DNA of 7,138 nucleotides from an uncultured Clostridiaceae bacterium (lineage in GTDB: Bacteria; Bacillota; Clostridia; Lachnospirales; Lachnospiraceae): assembly GCA_958441075.1 (NCBI GenBank), contig CAUCBQ010000107.1, positions 1-7,138 of the forward strand, given 5' to 3'. Of the stretch, positions 1 to 5,788 are shown one piece after another (the stretch's first letter is position 1; every line of letters begins with the position of its first letter). The notes under the pieces are model-generated. The model searched no databases. It worked only from the letters and a program-made list of their open reading frames with translations, and had not been told where the DNA came from. The position numbers and the translations under genes were made by a program.

Positions 1-127
1 AAACTATGAAACCATCAGGGAAGCTGCTTTTTACGGCAACACCATGGCAGCTGAAAAACTTGGAATCACACTTCCTGAATCACTCACCGGCTCTGCCGCT
101 GAAATGTTTGATACTATTACAGAATAA
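1..127 (+). CDS. ABC transporter substrate-binding protein, C-terminal end (partial)
   Basis: An open frame enters from the left edge (first full codon at 2) and ends at TAA 125-127, leaving 41 residues. The tail reads NTMAAEKLGITLPESL followed by a short helix. This is how the COG2984 / ABC_sub_bind (TrpX-like) extracellular binding proteins usually finish: an N-x-x-A-A-x-x-L-G-[IL]-x-[IL]-P segment and then a terminal helix. The family captures a small ligand outside the membrane and hands it to the permease. The stop lies 14 bases before the permease start, and a permease and ATPase of the matching class follow, which supports the assignment. The signal peptide, lipobox and ligand pocket lie outside the window, so the substrate cannot be judged. 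The family match rests on a short tail plus gene context. Confidence 0.75.
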   Translation, partial: NYETIREAAFYGNTMAAEKLGITLPESLTGSAAEMFDTITE

Positions 128-130
128 TTT

Positions 131-135
131 GGAGG
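131..135 (+). promoter_or_regulatory. Ribosome binding site of the permease gene
   Basis: GGAGG lies six bases before the ATG at 142. It fixes the permease start and shows that the gene is translated on its own signal, just after the stop of the binding-protein gene. Confidence 0.85.
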
Positions 136-141
136 ACGATC

Positions 142-1065
142 ATGACAATCATCTTGGGTATTCTTGAAGAAGGCCTGGTTTACGCCATTATGGCTCTGGG
201 CGTTTACATTACCTATAAGATCCTGGATTTCCCAGACCTTTCCGTTGACGGTACCTTTCCTCTGGGAGCCGCTGTCACGGCTGCGGGAATCGCAGGAGGC
301 TTTCTCTCTCCCGGCGCAGCTCTTTTCGTATCTTTCCTGGCAGGTGCTCTGGCAGGATGCGTCACCGGACTGATCCATGTGAAGCTTAAAGTACGGGATC
401 TTCTCTCCGGCATCATTGTCATGACCGCCCTCTATTCCATCAATCTGAGGATTACCGGAAAGGCCAATCTTCCCATATTCAGCAAGGAAACGATCTTTGC
501 AAATGAATTTCTCTCTGCAAATGTACCCGAAGCCCTGAGACCCTATACGACCACGATGATCCTTTTGGTGCTGGCAGCGGTCTGCAAGGTGCTGCTGGAC
601 GCTTATTTAAAAACCAGATCCGGCTACCTGCTTCGGGCTGCAGGGGATAATGAAGTATTAGTCACCTCTCTTGCAAAGGACAAGGGACTTGTAAAAATCA
701 TCGGTCTTGCCATTGCCAACGGCTTTGCCGCTCTGGCCGGCTGTGTATACTGCCAGCAAAAAGGGTTTTTTGAGATCTCCACCGGTACGGGCACCATGGT
801 AATCGGTCTTGCCAACGTAATCATCGGAACACAGCTTTTTAAACGGTTTGGGGTTGTAAAATCCACCACTGCCGTTATCATCGGCTCCATCCTCTATAAG
901 GCCTGCGTTTCTGCCGCTCTTCTTGTAGGTGATCTTCACATCGGCGGTCTGAATCTGTCCATTCCGGTTACTGCTTCTGATTTAAAGCTGATTACCTCTG
1001 TGCTGTTTTTAATCATCCTTGTATTAAGTCCTGCGGGCGGAAAGAAGGTAAAAAGCCATGCTTGA
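142..1065 (+). CDS. ABC transporter permease, TrpY-like (COG4120, BPD_transp_2 fold)
   Basis: This 307-residue integral membrane protein should form the channel of the importer. About eight to nine hydrophobic segments are visible, near residues 4-27, 41-55, 58-78, 87-103, 136-154, 184-204, 217-232, 243-262 and 282-297. The cytoplasmic motif around residues 161-170 (GYLLRAAGDN) and the conserved stretch after it are typical of LivH/BPD_transp_2 permeases, where this loop docks onto the ATPase. Length and the order binding protein, permease, ATPase fit the COG2984/COG4120/COG1101 class. Characterised members of this class include the streptococcal tryptophan importer TrpXYZ. The ligand here is unknown, and tryptophan is only one possibility. 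The start is supported by GGAGG at 131-135. The last 8 bases overlap the ATPase gene, implying translational coupling. The protein appears intact. Confidence 0.9.
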   Translation: MTIILGILEEGLVYAIMALGVYITYKILDFPDLSVDGTFPLGAAVTAAGIAGGFLSPGAALFVSFLAGALAGCVTGLIHVKLKVRDLLSGIIVMTALYSINLRITGKANLPIFSKETIFANEFLSANVPEALRPYTTTMILLVLAAVCKVLLDAYLKTRSGYLLRAAGDNEVLVTSLAKDKGLVKIIGLAIANGFAALAGCVYCQQKGFFEISTGTGTMVIGLANVIIGTQLFKRFGVVKSTTAVIIGSILYKACVSAALLVGDLHIGGLNLSIPVTASDLKLITSVLFLIILVLSPAGGKKVKSHA

Positions 1066-1831
1066 ATTAAAACACATTCATAAATACTACAATGCAGGTA
1101 CGGTGAATGAAATGTGCCTGTTTGAAGATTTTAACCTGACCATCCGCGATCACGAATTTGTATCCGTAGTGGGAAGCAACGGCTCAGGAAAGACCTCCCT
1201 TTTAAATATCATCTGCGGCAGCACTCCCCTGGATGAAGGTACCATCCGCATCGGCAATGAGGATATTACAAAAATGGCGGAATACAAGCGCCAGCGCCGT
1301 ATCGGCCGCGTATATCAGAATCCGGCTATGGGAACCTGCCCTTCTATGACCATTGCAGAAAACATGGCGCTGGCAGACAACAAGGGGAAATGGTTTAACC
1401 TGCGCCCCGGTACAAATAAACAGCGGCTGAACTTTTACCGTGAAAGCCTGCACACTCTCGGACTGGGTCTGGAAGATAAAATGGATGTAAAAGTTGGAGT
1501 TCTCTCCGGCGGACAGCGTCAGGCTATGGCCCTTCTTATGTCCACCATGACTCCTATTGAATTTCTGATCCTGGATGAACACACAGCTGCTCTGGACCCT
1601 AAAACGGCTGAAACCATCATGGAGCTTACAGACCGGATTGTCAAAGAAAAGAACCTGACTACCATCATGGTAACTCACAATCTGCGCTATGCAGTGGAAT
1701 ACGGAAACCGCCTGCTGATGATGCATCAGGGTACAGCCATTATGGATAAATCCGGGAAAGAAAAAGAAGAAACGAAAATCGATAATATTTTGGAAAAATT
1801 TAATGAAATCAGTATTGAATGCGGAAATTAA
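1058..1831 (+). CDS. ABC transporter ATP-binding protein, TrpZ-like (COG1101)
   Basis: This 257-residue cytoplasmic ATPase should power the importer. All nucleotide-binding motifs are present: Walker A GSNGSGKTS at residues 39-47, Q-loop glutamine Q87, signature LSGGQ at 149-153, Walker B FLILDE at 169-174 with catalytic E174, D-loop ALD at 178-180, and switch histidine H207 in MVTHN. The Walker B/D-loop wording DEHTAALDPKTA is typical of the COG1101 subfamily, which pairs with COG4120 permeases. The ATG lies inside the permease gene (8-base overlap), with an AAGAAGG ribosome binding site at 1042-1048. The tail after about residue 230 is charged (KSGKEKEETK), as often seen at the end of these ATPases. 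The gene is the last of its operon and is followed directly by a strong terminator. No motif is damaged. Confidence 0.93.
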   Translation: MLELKHIHKYYNAGTVNEMCLFEDFNLTIRDHEFVSVVGSNGSGKTSLLNIICGSTPLDEGTIRIGNEDITKMAEYKRQRRIGRVYQNPAMGTCPSMTIAENMALADNKGKWFNLRPGTNKQRLNFYRESLHTLGLGLEDKMDVKVGVLSGGQRQAMALLMSTMTPIEFLILDEHTAALDPKTAETIMELTDRIVKEKNLTTIMVTHNLRYAVEYGNRLLMMHQGTAIMDKSGKEKEETKIDNILEKFNEISIECGN

Positions 1832-1832
1832 T

Positions 1833-1882
1833 AAAAAAGGATCAGGCCGCCGGTTCCTTCCGGCAGAGCCTGATCCCTTTTT
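1833..1882. terminator. Bidirectional intrinsic terminator between convergent genes
   Basis: Stem GGATCAGGC (1839-1847) pairs with GCCTGATCC (1868-1876). An inner stem GCCGG (1849-1853) pairs with CCGGC (1860-1864) around a TTCCTT loop. TTTTT at 1878-1882 follows on the plus strand. A6 at 1833-1838 supplies a T6 tail on the minus strand. It sits two bases after the ATPase stop and about 13 bases after the stop of the opposing lipoprotein gene, so one structure can end both transcripts. Confidence 0.93.
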
Positions 1883-1889
1883 ATAGGGT

Positions 1890-2594
1890 TCAGTCTGCAA
1901 ATACCATAATTCTTGTAGCTGTATTGTCATCTCCTGACCAGACAATCACCTTTTTCCCCTGAGTCAAATCATCCAGAGTTACCATATTCCTTGTAAGGTA
2001 TGGAAAAATATCGCAGTCCTCTGCCAGAACATACTCTGTGCCGTCCAAAGCTGTAAGCACCGTCTGGGAGCTTTCCGCATCTGTAACTACAGAATCAATC
2101 TCCACATAATCCGGAACCTTAAAATCTGCCGGAATATCTGCAAGAATAATATCTGCATTCGTCATAGGCGGCAGGCTCATAGTCATAGTAGGACCTACAT
2201 AAACGTAAATCGTCTCTCCATCCTCAATATCCTCTAACGCCAAGGGCGCGCCAGAGGCCGCATCCAGAATCCGGGTGGACTCCTGAGATATGTTCAGGAT
2301 GATCTCTCCCTCAAAACTCACCCCGGACTGATTATCAATGGAAAGACGTCCGTCCTCCATATGAAGGGCAGAACCGTAAATCCGCAAAGCCTGCGGATCT
2401 TCTTTTGACTTTTCTTCCATACTCTCAATAGGTCCAGTGACAGCTTCTACTACTGTAGCGCTCTCACTGGCCTCTGTCTGAGACATTTCAGCCTGTGTCT
2501 GGGTGCCTTCTGCTTTTGTATTCATAGAACAGCCGCTGGTACCAATGACCGCTGCGGCACAGATTGCTGCTGCATAAAAATGGTATCTTCTCAA
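1890..2594 (-). CDS. Putative lipoprotein with two related C-terminal modules, function unknown
   Basis: The protein has 234 residues from a TTG start. I chose TTG at 2592-2594 because AAAGGAG (2603-2609 on the complement) lies eight bases upstream and the product then begins directly with a signal peptide: MRRYHF, a hydrophobic core (residues 7-18), and a possible lipidation site GTSGC with Cys22. The lipobox has Thr at -3, which is not ideal, so simple secretion is an alternative. Residues 23-68 form a Thr/Ser/Glu/Gln-rich linker. Two beta-rich modules follow (about 70-155 and 163-234). Each carries a similar hairpin, LEDIEDGETIYVYVG (120-134) and LDDLTQGKKVIVWSG (207-221), which looks like an internal duplication. 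The segment TMTMSLPP (137-142 region) resembles sequences in secreted Firmicutes proteins of unknown role, but I cannot name a family with confidence. The gene lies 123 bases after a sugar kinase gene and ends at the shared terminator. No link to sugar metabolism is visible. Confidence 0.75.
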   Translation of the reverse strand: MRRYHFYAAAICAAAVIGTSGCSMNTKAEGTQTQAEMSQTEASESATVVEAVTGPIESMEEKSKEDPQALRIYGSALHMEDGRLSIDNQSGVSFEGEIILNISQESTRILDAASGAPLALEDIEDGETIYVYVGPTMTMSLPPMTNADIILADIPADFKVPDYVEIDSVVTDAESSQTVLTALDGTEYVLAEDCDIFPYLTRNMVTLDDLTQGKKVIVWSGDDNTATRIMVFAD

Positions 2595-2602
2595 TGTAAT
2601 CA

Positions 2603-2609
2603 CTCCTTT
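2603..2609 (-). promoter_or_regulatory. Ribosome binding site deciding a TTG start
   Basis: On the minus strand this reads AAAGGAG, eight bases before TTG 2594-2592. The upstream in-frame ATG codons (2649-2651 and 2613-2615) have no such site in front of them and would put polar residues before the signal peptide. They are therefore less likely starts. Confidence 0.75.
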
Positions 2610-2673
2610 AATCATAACTTCCGGCTGGTTACAGTTTGAAGTATATACCATTTTCCAGCAAAATCCAATAAAG

Positions 2674-2703
2674 TAATTCTTAACATTTCTGACGTAAGAA
2701 TTA
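2674..2703 (-). repeat. AT-rich inverted repeat between kinase and lipoprotein genes
   Basis: TAATTCTTA (2674-2682) and TAAGAATTA (2695-2703) are perfect 9-base complements around a 12-base spacer. The element lies 15 bases after the kinase stop. No T-run follows on the minus strand, so it is a poor intrinsic terminator. It could be a weak terminator, an operator or an mRNA end structure. A possible promoter for the lipoprotein gene follows it: TTGGAT, a 17-base gap and TATACT, ending near 2644. The -35 is poor. Confidence 0.45.
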
Positions 2704-2717
2704 AATTACAGGTTCTG

Positions 2718-3752
2718 CTATCTTGCCATCTCACTCTGAGGCCCGGTCTGATTGTGAGCCTTGATAATCGTCTGGATTTCTTCCAGATTAGAAGAAGGAA
2801 GATCTCCAGGAATCGTATTCTTCACTGCTGCCGTGGCATTTCCAAAAGCAATCGCTCTGGAACAGTCGCCGCCGCTGCTTAAAAGTCCGTAAAGAGCGCC
2901 TGAAATATAGGCGTCTCCGCTTCCGATCCGGTCTACGACCTCAATATCCCTGTATGGCTCCTCCTCATAATAGGTATCTCTTGCCGCATCATAGATCACA
3001 GAGCCGAAGGTATGTCTCTTGGGACTGTGTACAATACGCTGGGTGGAAGCCACAATAGAAATGGGGTACTCCTCTGTAAAGCTCTTCATCATTTCTTTCG
3101 CTGTTCCTGTCTTTAAGAAGGTAAGACGGGCTGTATCCTCGGAGCAGAAAAAGATATCAACGTAAGGAAGGATCTTCAGGATACACTCCCTGGCCTCGTC
3201 CCCGCTCCATAAATTCCCTCTGAAGTTTACATCAAAGGAAACCAGGGTTCCGGCCTGTTTGAAACGCTTAATCATCTCAATGGTTGTCTCACGGATCTGA
3301 GGGCTTAAAGCCAGCGTAATACCAGTGGTATGGAAGCATTTGGAGGCAGTGTAGACCTCATCGGGAATCTCGTCAATGTTAAGGCTGAAGAAGGAACTGT
3401 TCATACGGTCATAGATTACCTTGGGCTTTCTGGGATATGCTCCATTTTCATAGTAATAGATACCTACACGGGCGGAAGGAGAATCATCGTACATAAAAAA
3501 GTCATCGCTGACGCCAAAGGAACGGATTTTTCCCTTCATAAAGCTTCCGATATCATGAGAGGGAAGCTTGGAGATAACGCCGGTGCGCAGTCCCAGCAAA
3601 GAAGCGCCTACCGCTACATTTAACTCTGCTCCTCCTACCTGCTTTACAAAGGTATCGCCTCTTGAAAGACGGTCGTTATCCGGCGGGGAAAGCCTTAAGA
3701 GAACCTGCCCCAGAGTCAGCAGATCAAAGCTTCTTCTCTTATATTCTGCCAT
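2718..3752 (-). CDS. PfkB-family sugar kinase, paralogue of the neighbouring KDG kinase
   Basis: This 344-residue cytoplasmic kinase of the ribokinase/PfkB fold transfers phosphate from ATP to a sugar or sugar acid. The start MAEYKRR is set by AGGAGG eight bases before the ATG. The frame stays open upstream to 3830, but that part is intergenic hairpin sequence. Motifs in order: GGAELNVAVGA at residues 40-50 (substrate-side glycine motif), YDRMNSS at 114-120, HTTGIT at 141-146, DVNFRGNLWS at 174-183, and the PfkB signature DRIGSGDAYISG at 274-285 with catalytic base D280. TIPGD (313-317) closes the ATP side. The same landmarks occur at matching places in the KDG kinase encoded just upstream, so the two are paralogues of nearly equal length. 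KDG, 2-keto-3-deoxygalactonate or a related keto-sugar acid is a reasonable substrate guess. The exact substrate is not provable from sequence. Confidence 0.88.
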   Translation of the reverse strand: MAEYKRRSFDLLTLGQVLLRLSPPDNDRLSRGDTFVKQVGGAELNVAVGASLLGLRTGVISKLPSHDIGSFMKGKIRSFGVSDDFFMYDDSPSARVGIYYYENGAYPRKPKVIYDRMNSSFFSLNIDEIPDEVYTASKCFHTTGITLALSPQIRETTIEMIKRFKQAGTLVSFDVNFRGNLWSGDEARECILKILPYVDIFFCSEDTARLTFLKTGTAKEMMKSFTEEYPISIVASTQRIVHSPKRHTFGSVIYDAARDTYYEEEPYRDIEVVDRIGSGDAYISGALYGLLSSGGDCSRAIAFGNATAAVKNTIPGDLPSSNLEEIQTIIKAHNQTGPQSEMAR

Positions 3753-3785
3753 AATTGTATCCTCCTGAATATTTTTCATTAAATG

Positions 3786-3844
3786 ACAGGGAGCCTGTCT
3801 GAAAATCCATCTTTGAAACGCAATTTTCAAACAGGCTCCGCTGT
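3786..3844 (-). repeat. Long imperfect hairpin between kdgK and the second kinase gene
   Basis: GGAGCCTGTCTGAAAAT (3790-3806) pairs with ATTTTCAAACAGGCTCC (3823-3839) over 17 positions, with one T-C/G-U type difference and a 16-base loop. ACAG (3786-3789) and CTGT (3841-3844) extend the stem past a one-base bulge. No T-run follows on the minus strand, and the ribosome binding site of the downstream kinase lies about 20 bases on. It may tune differential expression by partial termination or mRNA processing, or be a dispersed palindromic repeat. I found no second full copy in the window. Confidence 0.8.
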
Positions 3845-3875
3845 TTACAGAGTATATATTGTGTTCGTAAACTGA

Positions 3876-4907
3876 TTATCTCTGAACACGGCCAGATCCG
3901 TCGCCGCCTGCCAGATTATCAACATCTGCACGGGTAACCAGATTGAAGTCGCCAGGAATGGTGTGCTTTAATGCGGAAGCTGCTACTGCAAACTCCAGAG
4001 CTGCCTTCATATCCTTACCGTCAGCCAGACCGCAGATCAGGCCGCCTGCAAAGGAGTCGCCGCCGCCTACGCGGTCAACGATTGGAGTGATATGATACTT
4101 TCTGGAGTGGTAGAACTCACGTGTCTTTCCATCCATAATGCATGCAGACCAGCCGTTGTCAGAAGCGCTGTGGCTTTCACGCAGAGAGCTGATGATATAC
4201 TTGAAGCCGAACTTGTCAGCCATCTGATTGAAGATATCAACATAGCCTGCCAGCTCCAGCTCACCGGAGGTAACATCTGTGTTGCCTGGCTTGAAGCCAA
4301 GAACCTTCTCAGCATCCTCTTCGTTGCCGATGCATACATCTACATACTGCATCAGGTTGGTCATAACCTTCTGAGCCTTCTCAGAAGACCACAGCTTCTT
4401 ACGGAAGTTTAAGTCTACAGAAACAGTTACGCCGTGAGCCTTAGCTGCCTTTAAAGCTGCCTCAGTCAGCTCGATTGCTGCATCGCTGACAGCTGGAGTG
4501 ATACCTGTGAAATGGAACCAGTCAGCACCCTCGAAGATCTCATCAAAGTTGAACTCATCAGCTGTTGCTGTAGCGATAGAGCTGTTTGCACGATCATAAA
4601 CTACGTTGGAAGCTCTCATTGCAGAACCGGTCTCCAGGAAGTAGATACCCAGTCTCTCACCGCTTCTTGCAATGTGCTTTGTGCCTACATTGTACTTTCT
4701 TAAAGCTGCTACTGCACAGTCACCGATTGGGTTTGCAGGTACTGCAGTAACAAACTCAACATCATGGCCATAGTTAGCCAGAGATACTGCTACGTTAGCC
4801 TCGCCGCCGCCGTAGTTAACATCAAACTCGTCTGCCTGGATGAATTTCTCATTGTTTGGGGTAGATAATCTTAACATGATCTCGCCCATGGTAACGATCT
4901 TTGCCAT
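3876..4907 (-). CDS. kdgK: 2-keto-3-deoxygluconate (KDG) kinase
   Basis: This 343-residue PfkB-family kinase is expected to convert KDG plus ATP to KDPG in the cytoplasm, the step before Eda. Visible motifs: GGGEANVA at residues 33-40, YDRANSS at 104-110 (position of the sugar-acid contact in KDG kinases), FTGITP at 133-138, DLNFRKKLW at 165-173, and the ATP/anion-hole signature DRVGGGDSFAGG at 278-289 with catalytic D284. The GGGDSF form of the signature and the pairing with eda favour KDG kinase over fructokinase or ribokinase. The ATG at 4907 has AAGGAG nine bases upstream. The gene follows eda by 82 bases containing a GC-rich hairpin, and precedes a paralogous kinase by 123 bases. Codon choice looks biased, as in eda (many GCT/GCA alanines), which suggests high expression. 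The length is normal for the family. Confidence 0.92.
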   Translation of the reverse strand: MAKIVTMGEIMLRLSTPNNEKFIQADEFDVNYGGGEANVAVSLANYGHDVEFVTAVPANPIGDCAVAALRKYNVGTKHIARSGERLGIYFLETGSAMRASNVVYDRANSSIATATADEFNFDEIFEGADWFHFTGITPAVSDAAIELTEAALKAAKAHGVTVSVDLNFRKKLWSSEKAQKVMTNLMQYVDVCIGNEEDAEKVLGFKPGNTDVTSGELELAGYVDIFNQMADKFGFKYIISSLRESHSASDNGWSACIMDGKTREFYHSRKYHITPIVDRVGGGDSFAGGLICGLADGKDMKAALEFAVAASALKHTIPGDFNLVTRADVDNLAGGDGSGRVQR

Positions 4908-4941
4908 TTTTATAATCTCCTTATTCTCTTATCTATCTGCG

Positions 4942-4962
4942 CCGCCCGGATCATCCGGGCGG
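4942..4962. repeat. GC-rich palindrome in the eda-kdgK spacer
   Basis: CCGCCCGGAT (4942-4951), a central C, and ATCCGGGCGG (4953-4962) form a perfect 10-base inverted repeat. As RNA it gives an 8-base-pair, nearly all-GC stem with a five-base loop. On the minus strand it is followed by GCGCAGATAG rather than a T-run, so it is unlikely to be a full terminator. It lies between eda and the ribosome binding site of kdgK, which is consistent with an mRNA stabiliser, a processing element or a partial barrier. Confidence 0.85.
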
Positions 4963-4989
4963 TGGCTTCTTTGTATCAGTGAAGTGATT

Positions 4990-5643
4990 TTAGTTAGCTC
5001 TTGCTGCAGCTACTGCATCTACGAACTCCTTAGCCTTTGCGGTAACAGCTGCGAAATCGCCTGTCTTAGCGCCCTTTGTTAAGCTGCTTCCGGTTCCAAC
5101 TGCGTATGCGCCTGCCTTGATCCACTTGTCAACGTTGTCAACGTCAACGCCGCCGGATGGCATGAACTCACCCTGAGGAAGGGGACCCTTGAAGGAGCTG
5201 ATTGCTGCCGGTCCTACGATGTTTCCTGGGAAGATCTTGATTACGTCACATCCTGCCTCCATAGCTGCAATAGCTTCGGTTGGAGTCATAACGCCTGGCA
5301 GCATAGGCACTCTGTAGCGGTTGCACATCTTGATTGTCTCAAGATTTAAGCCCGGGCTTACTACATAGTTAGCACCTGCCATGATAGCCATTCTTGCGGT
5401 CTCAGGGTCCAGAACAGTACCTGCACCGATTACTACCTTATCATTGCCCTTATACTTCTCTACCATATTTGCGATCAGATCAATGGGGCTGCCCTCATCA
5501 ACGGTCATGCAGATCTCGATGAAGTTAATACCGCCGGCTACGATAGAATCGATTACCTTCTCGCCCTGCTCCAGGTTCTTTGCACGAACCACAGCTACCA
5601 GACAGTCTTCTTTCAGTCTTGCCAGAACTTGTTCTTTTTTCAT
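4990..5643 (-). CDS. eda: KDPG aldolase (2-dehydro-3-deoxyphosphogluconate aldolase)
   Basis: This 217-residue class I aldolase of the KDPG/KHG family splits KDPG into pyruvate and glyceraldehyde-3-phosphate in the cytosol. Landmarks: VVRAKN at residues 18-23 (Arg20), FIEICMT at 41-47 with the proposed acid/base Glu43, GAGTV at 73-77, SPG at 96-98, PGVMTPTEA at 116-124, and KIFPGN at 136-141 with Schiff-base Lys136. PSGGV (162-166) and GTGSSL (183-188) bind phosphate. The usual form near the lysine is KxFPA, and here it is KIFPGN, a mild variant. AAGGAG lies seven bases before the ATG. It is the first gene after the promoter at 5713-5741 and is followed by kdgK, so the operon joins the last two steps of KDG use. 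KHG aldolase activity is also possible in this family. Length is typical and all key residues are present. Confidence 0.95.
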   Translation of the reverse strand: MKKEQVLARLKEDCLVAVVRAKNLEQGEKVIDSIVAGGINFIEICMTVDEGSPIDLIANMVEKYKGNDKVVIGAGTVLDPETARMAIMAGANYVVSPGLNLETIKMCNRYRVPMLPGVMTPTEAIAAMEAGCDVIKIFPGNIVGPAAISSFKGPLPQGEFMPSGGVDVDNVDKWIKAGAYAVGTGSSLTKGAKTGDFAAVTAKAKEFVDAVAAARAN

Positions 5644-5667
5644 TTCTCTTCTCCTTCTTTCATCTCG

Positions 5668-5701
5668 ATTCGTAAATACGAATAAACTTCATATTTACGA
5701 T
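5668..5701. promoter_or_regulatory. Paired operator downstream of the eda promoter (candidate IclR/KdgR site)
   Basis: Two related elements lie here. ATTCGTAAATACGAAT (5668-5683) has perfect 7-base arms ATTCGTA/TACGAAT around a central AA. ATATTTACGAT (5691-5701) carries one more half-site. Together TCGTAAATA (5670-5678) and TATTTACGA (5692-5700) form a perfect 9-base inverted repeat with centres 22 bases apart, about two DNA turns. The elements fall at roughly +5 to +38 from the predicted start of transcription, a position suited to repression. The IclR-family gene just upstream is the likely binder, by inference. A 5'-UTR hairpin is an alternative reading. Confidence 0.7.
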
Positions 5702-5712
5702 TTTATACTTAA

Positions 5713-5741
5713 AGTTTAATAGTTACCGCATGATTTGTCAA
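5713..5741 (-). promoter_or_regulatory. Sigma-A type promoter for eda-kdgK
   Basis: On the minus strand: TTGACA (5741-5736, perfect consensus), a spacer of exactly 17 bases, then TAAACT (5718-5713, four of six matches to TATAAT). Transcription would start near 5706, leaving a leader of about 60 bases before the eda ATG. The weak -10 box next to downstream palindromes fits a regulated promoter. Confidence 0.7.
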
Positions 5742-5777
5742 CAGGAAACCTGCGAAAAAATGTACATTTTTACACGC
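5742..5777. promoter_or_regulatory. Palindromes just upstream of the eda promoter
   Basis: AAAAATGTACATTTTT (5756-5771) is a perfect 16-base palindrome, flanked by GCG (5752-5754) and CGC (5775-5777). CAGGAAACCTG (5742-5752) is a smaller one abutting the -35 box. The larger one, read on the minus strand, ends in T6 and follows the iclR stop by about 17 bases. It could be a weak terminator for iclR or an upstream regulator site at about -50 to -65. The sequence does not settle which. Confidence 0.45.
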
Positions 5778-5788
5778 AAAGCCGCCTG

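Noticed and set aside
1202..1945. Long minus-strand open frame (247 codons) across the ATPase gene
   Set aside because: It is antisense to a clear ABC ATPase with all motifs, crosses the terminator and resembles no family.
3753..3830. N-terminal extension of the second PfkB kinase by 26 residues
   Set aside because: The extension lies over the intergenic hairpin, has no kinase-like sequence, and a strong AGGAGG site points to the ATG at 3752.
3863..3870. TTCGTAAA just after the kdgK stop, resembling an operator half-site
   Set aside because: Only eight bases match, the other arm is absent and no convincing promoter follows.
5756..5771. Possible CcpA cre site at the TGTACA palindrome
   Set aside because: The central CG and several consensus positions of cre are missing.
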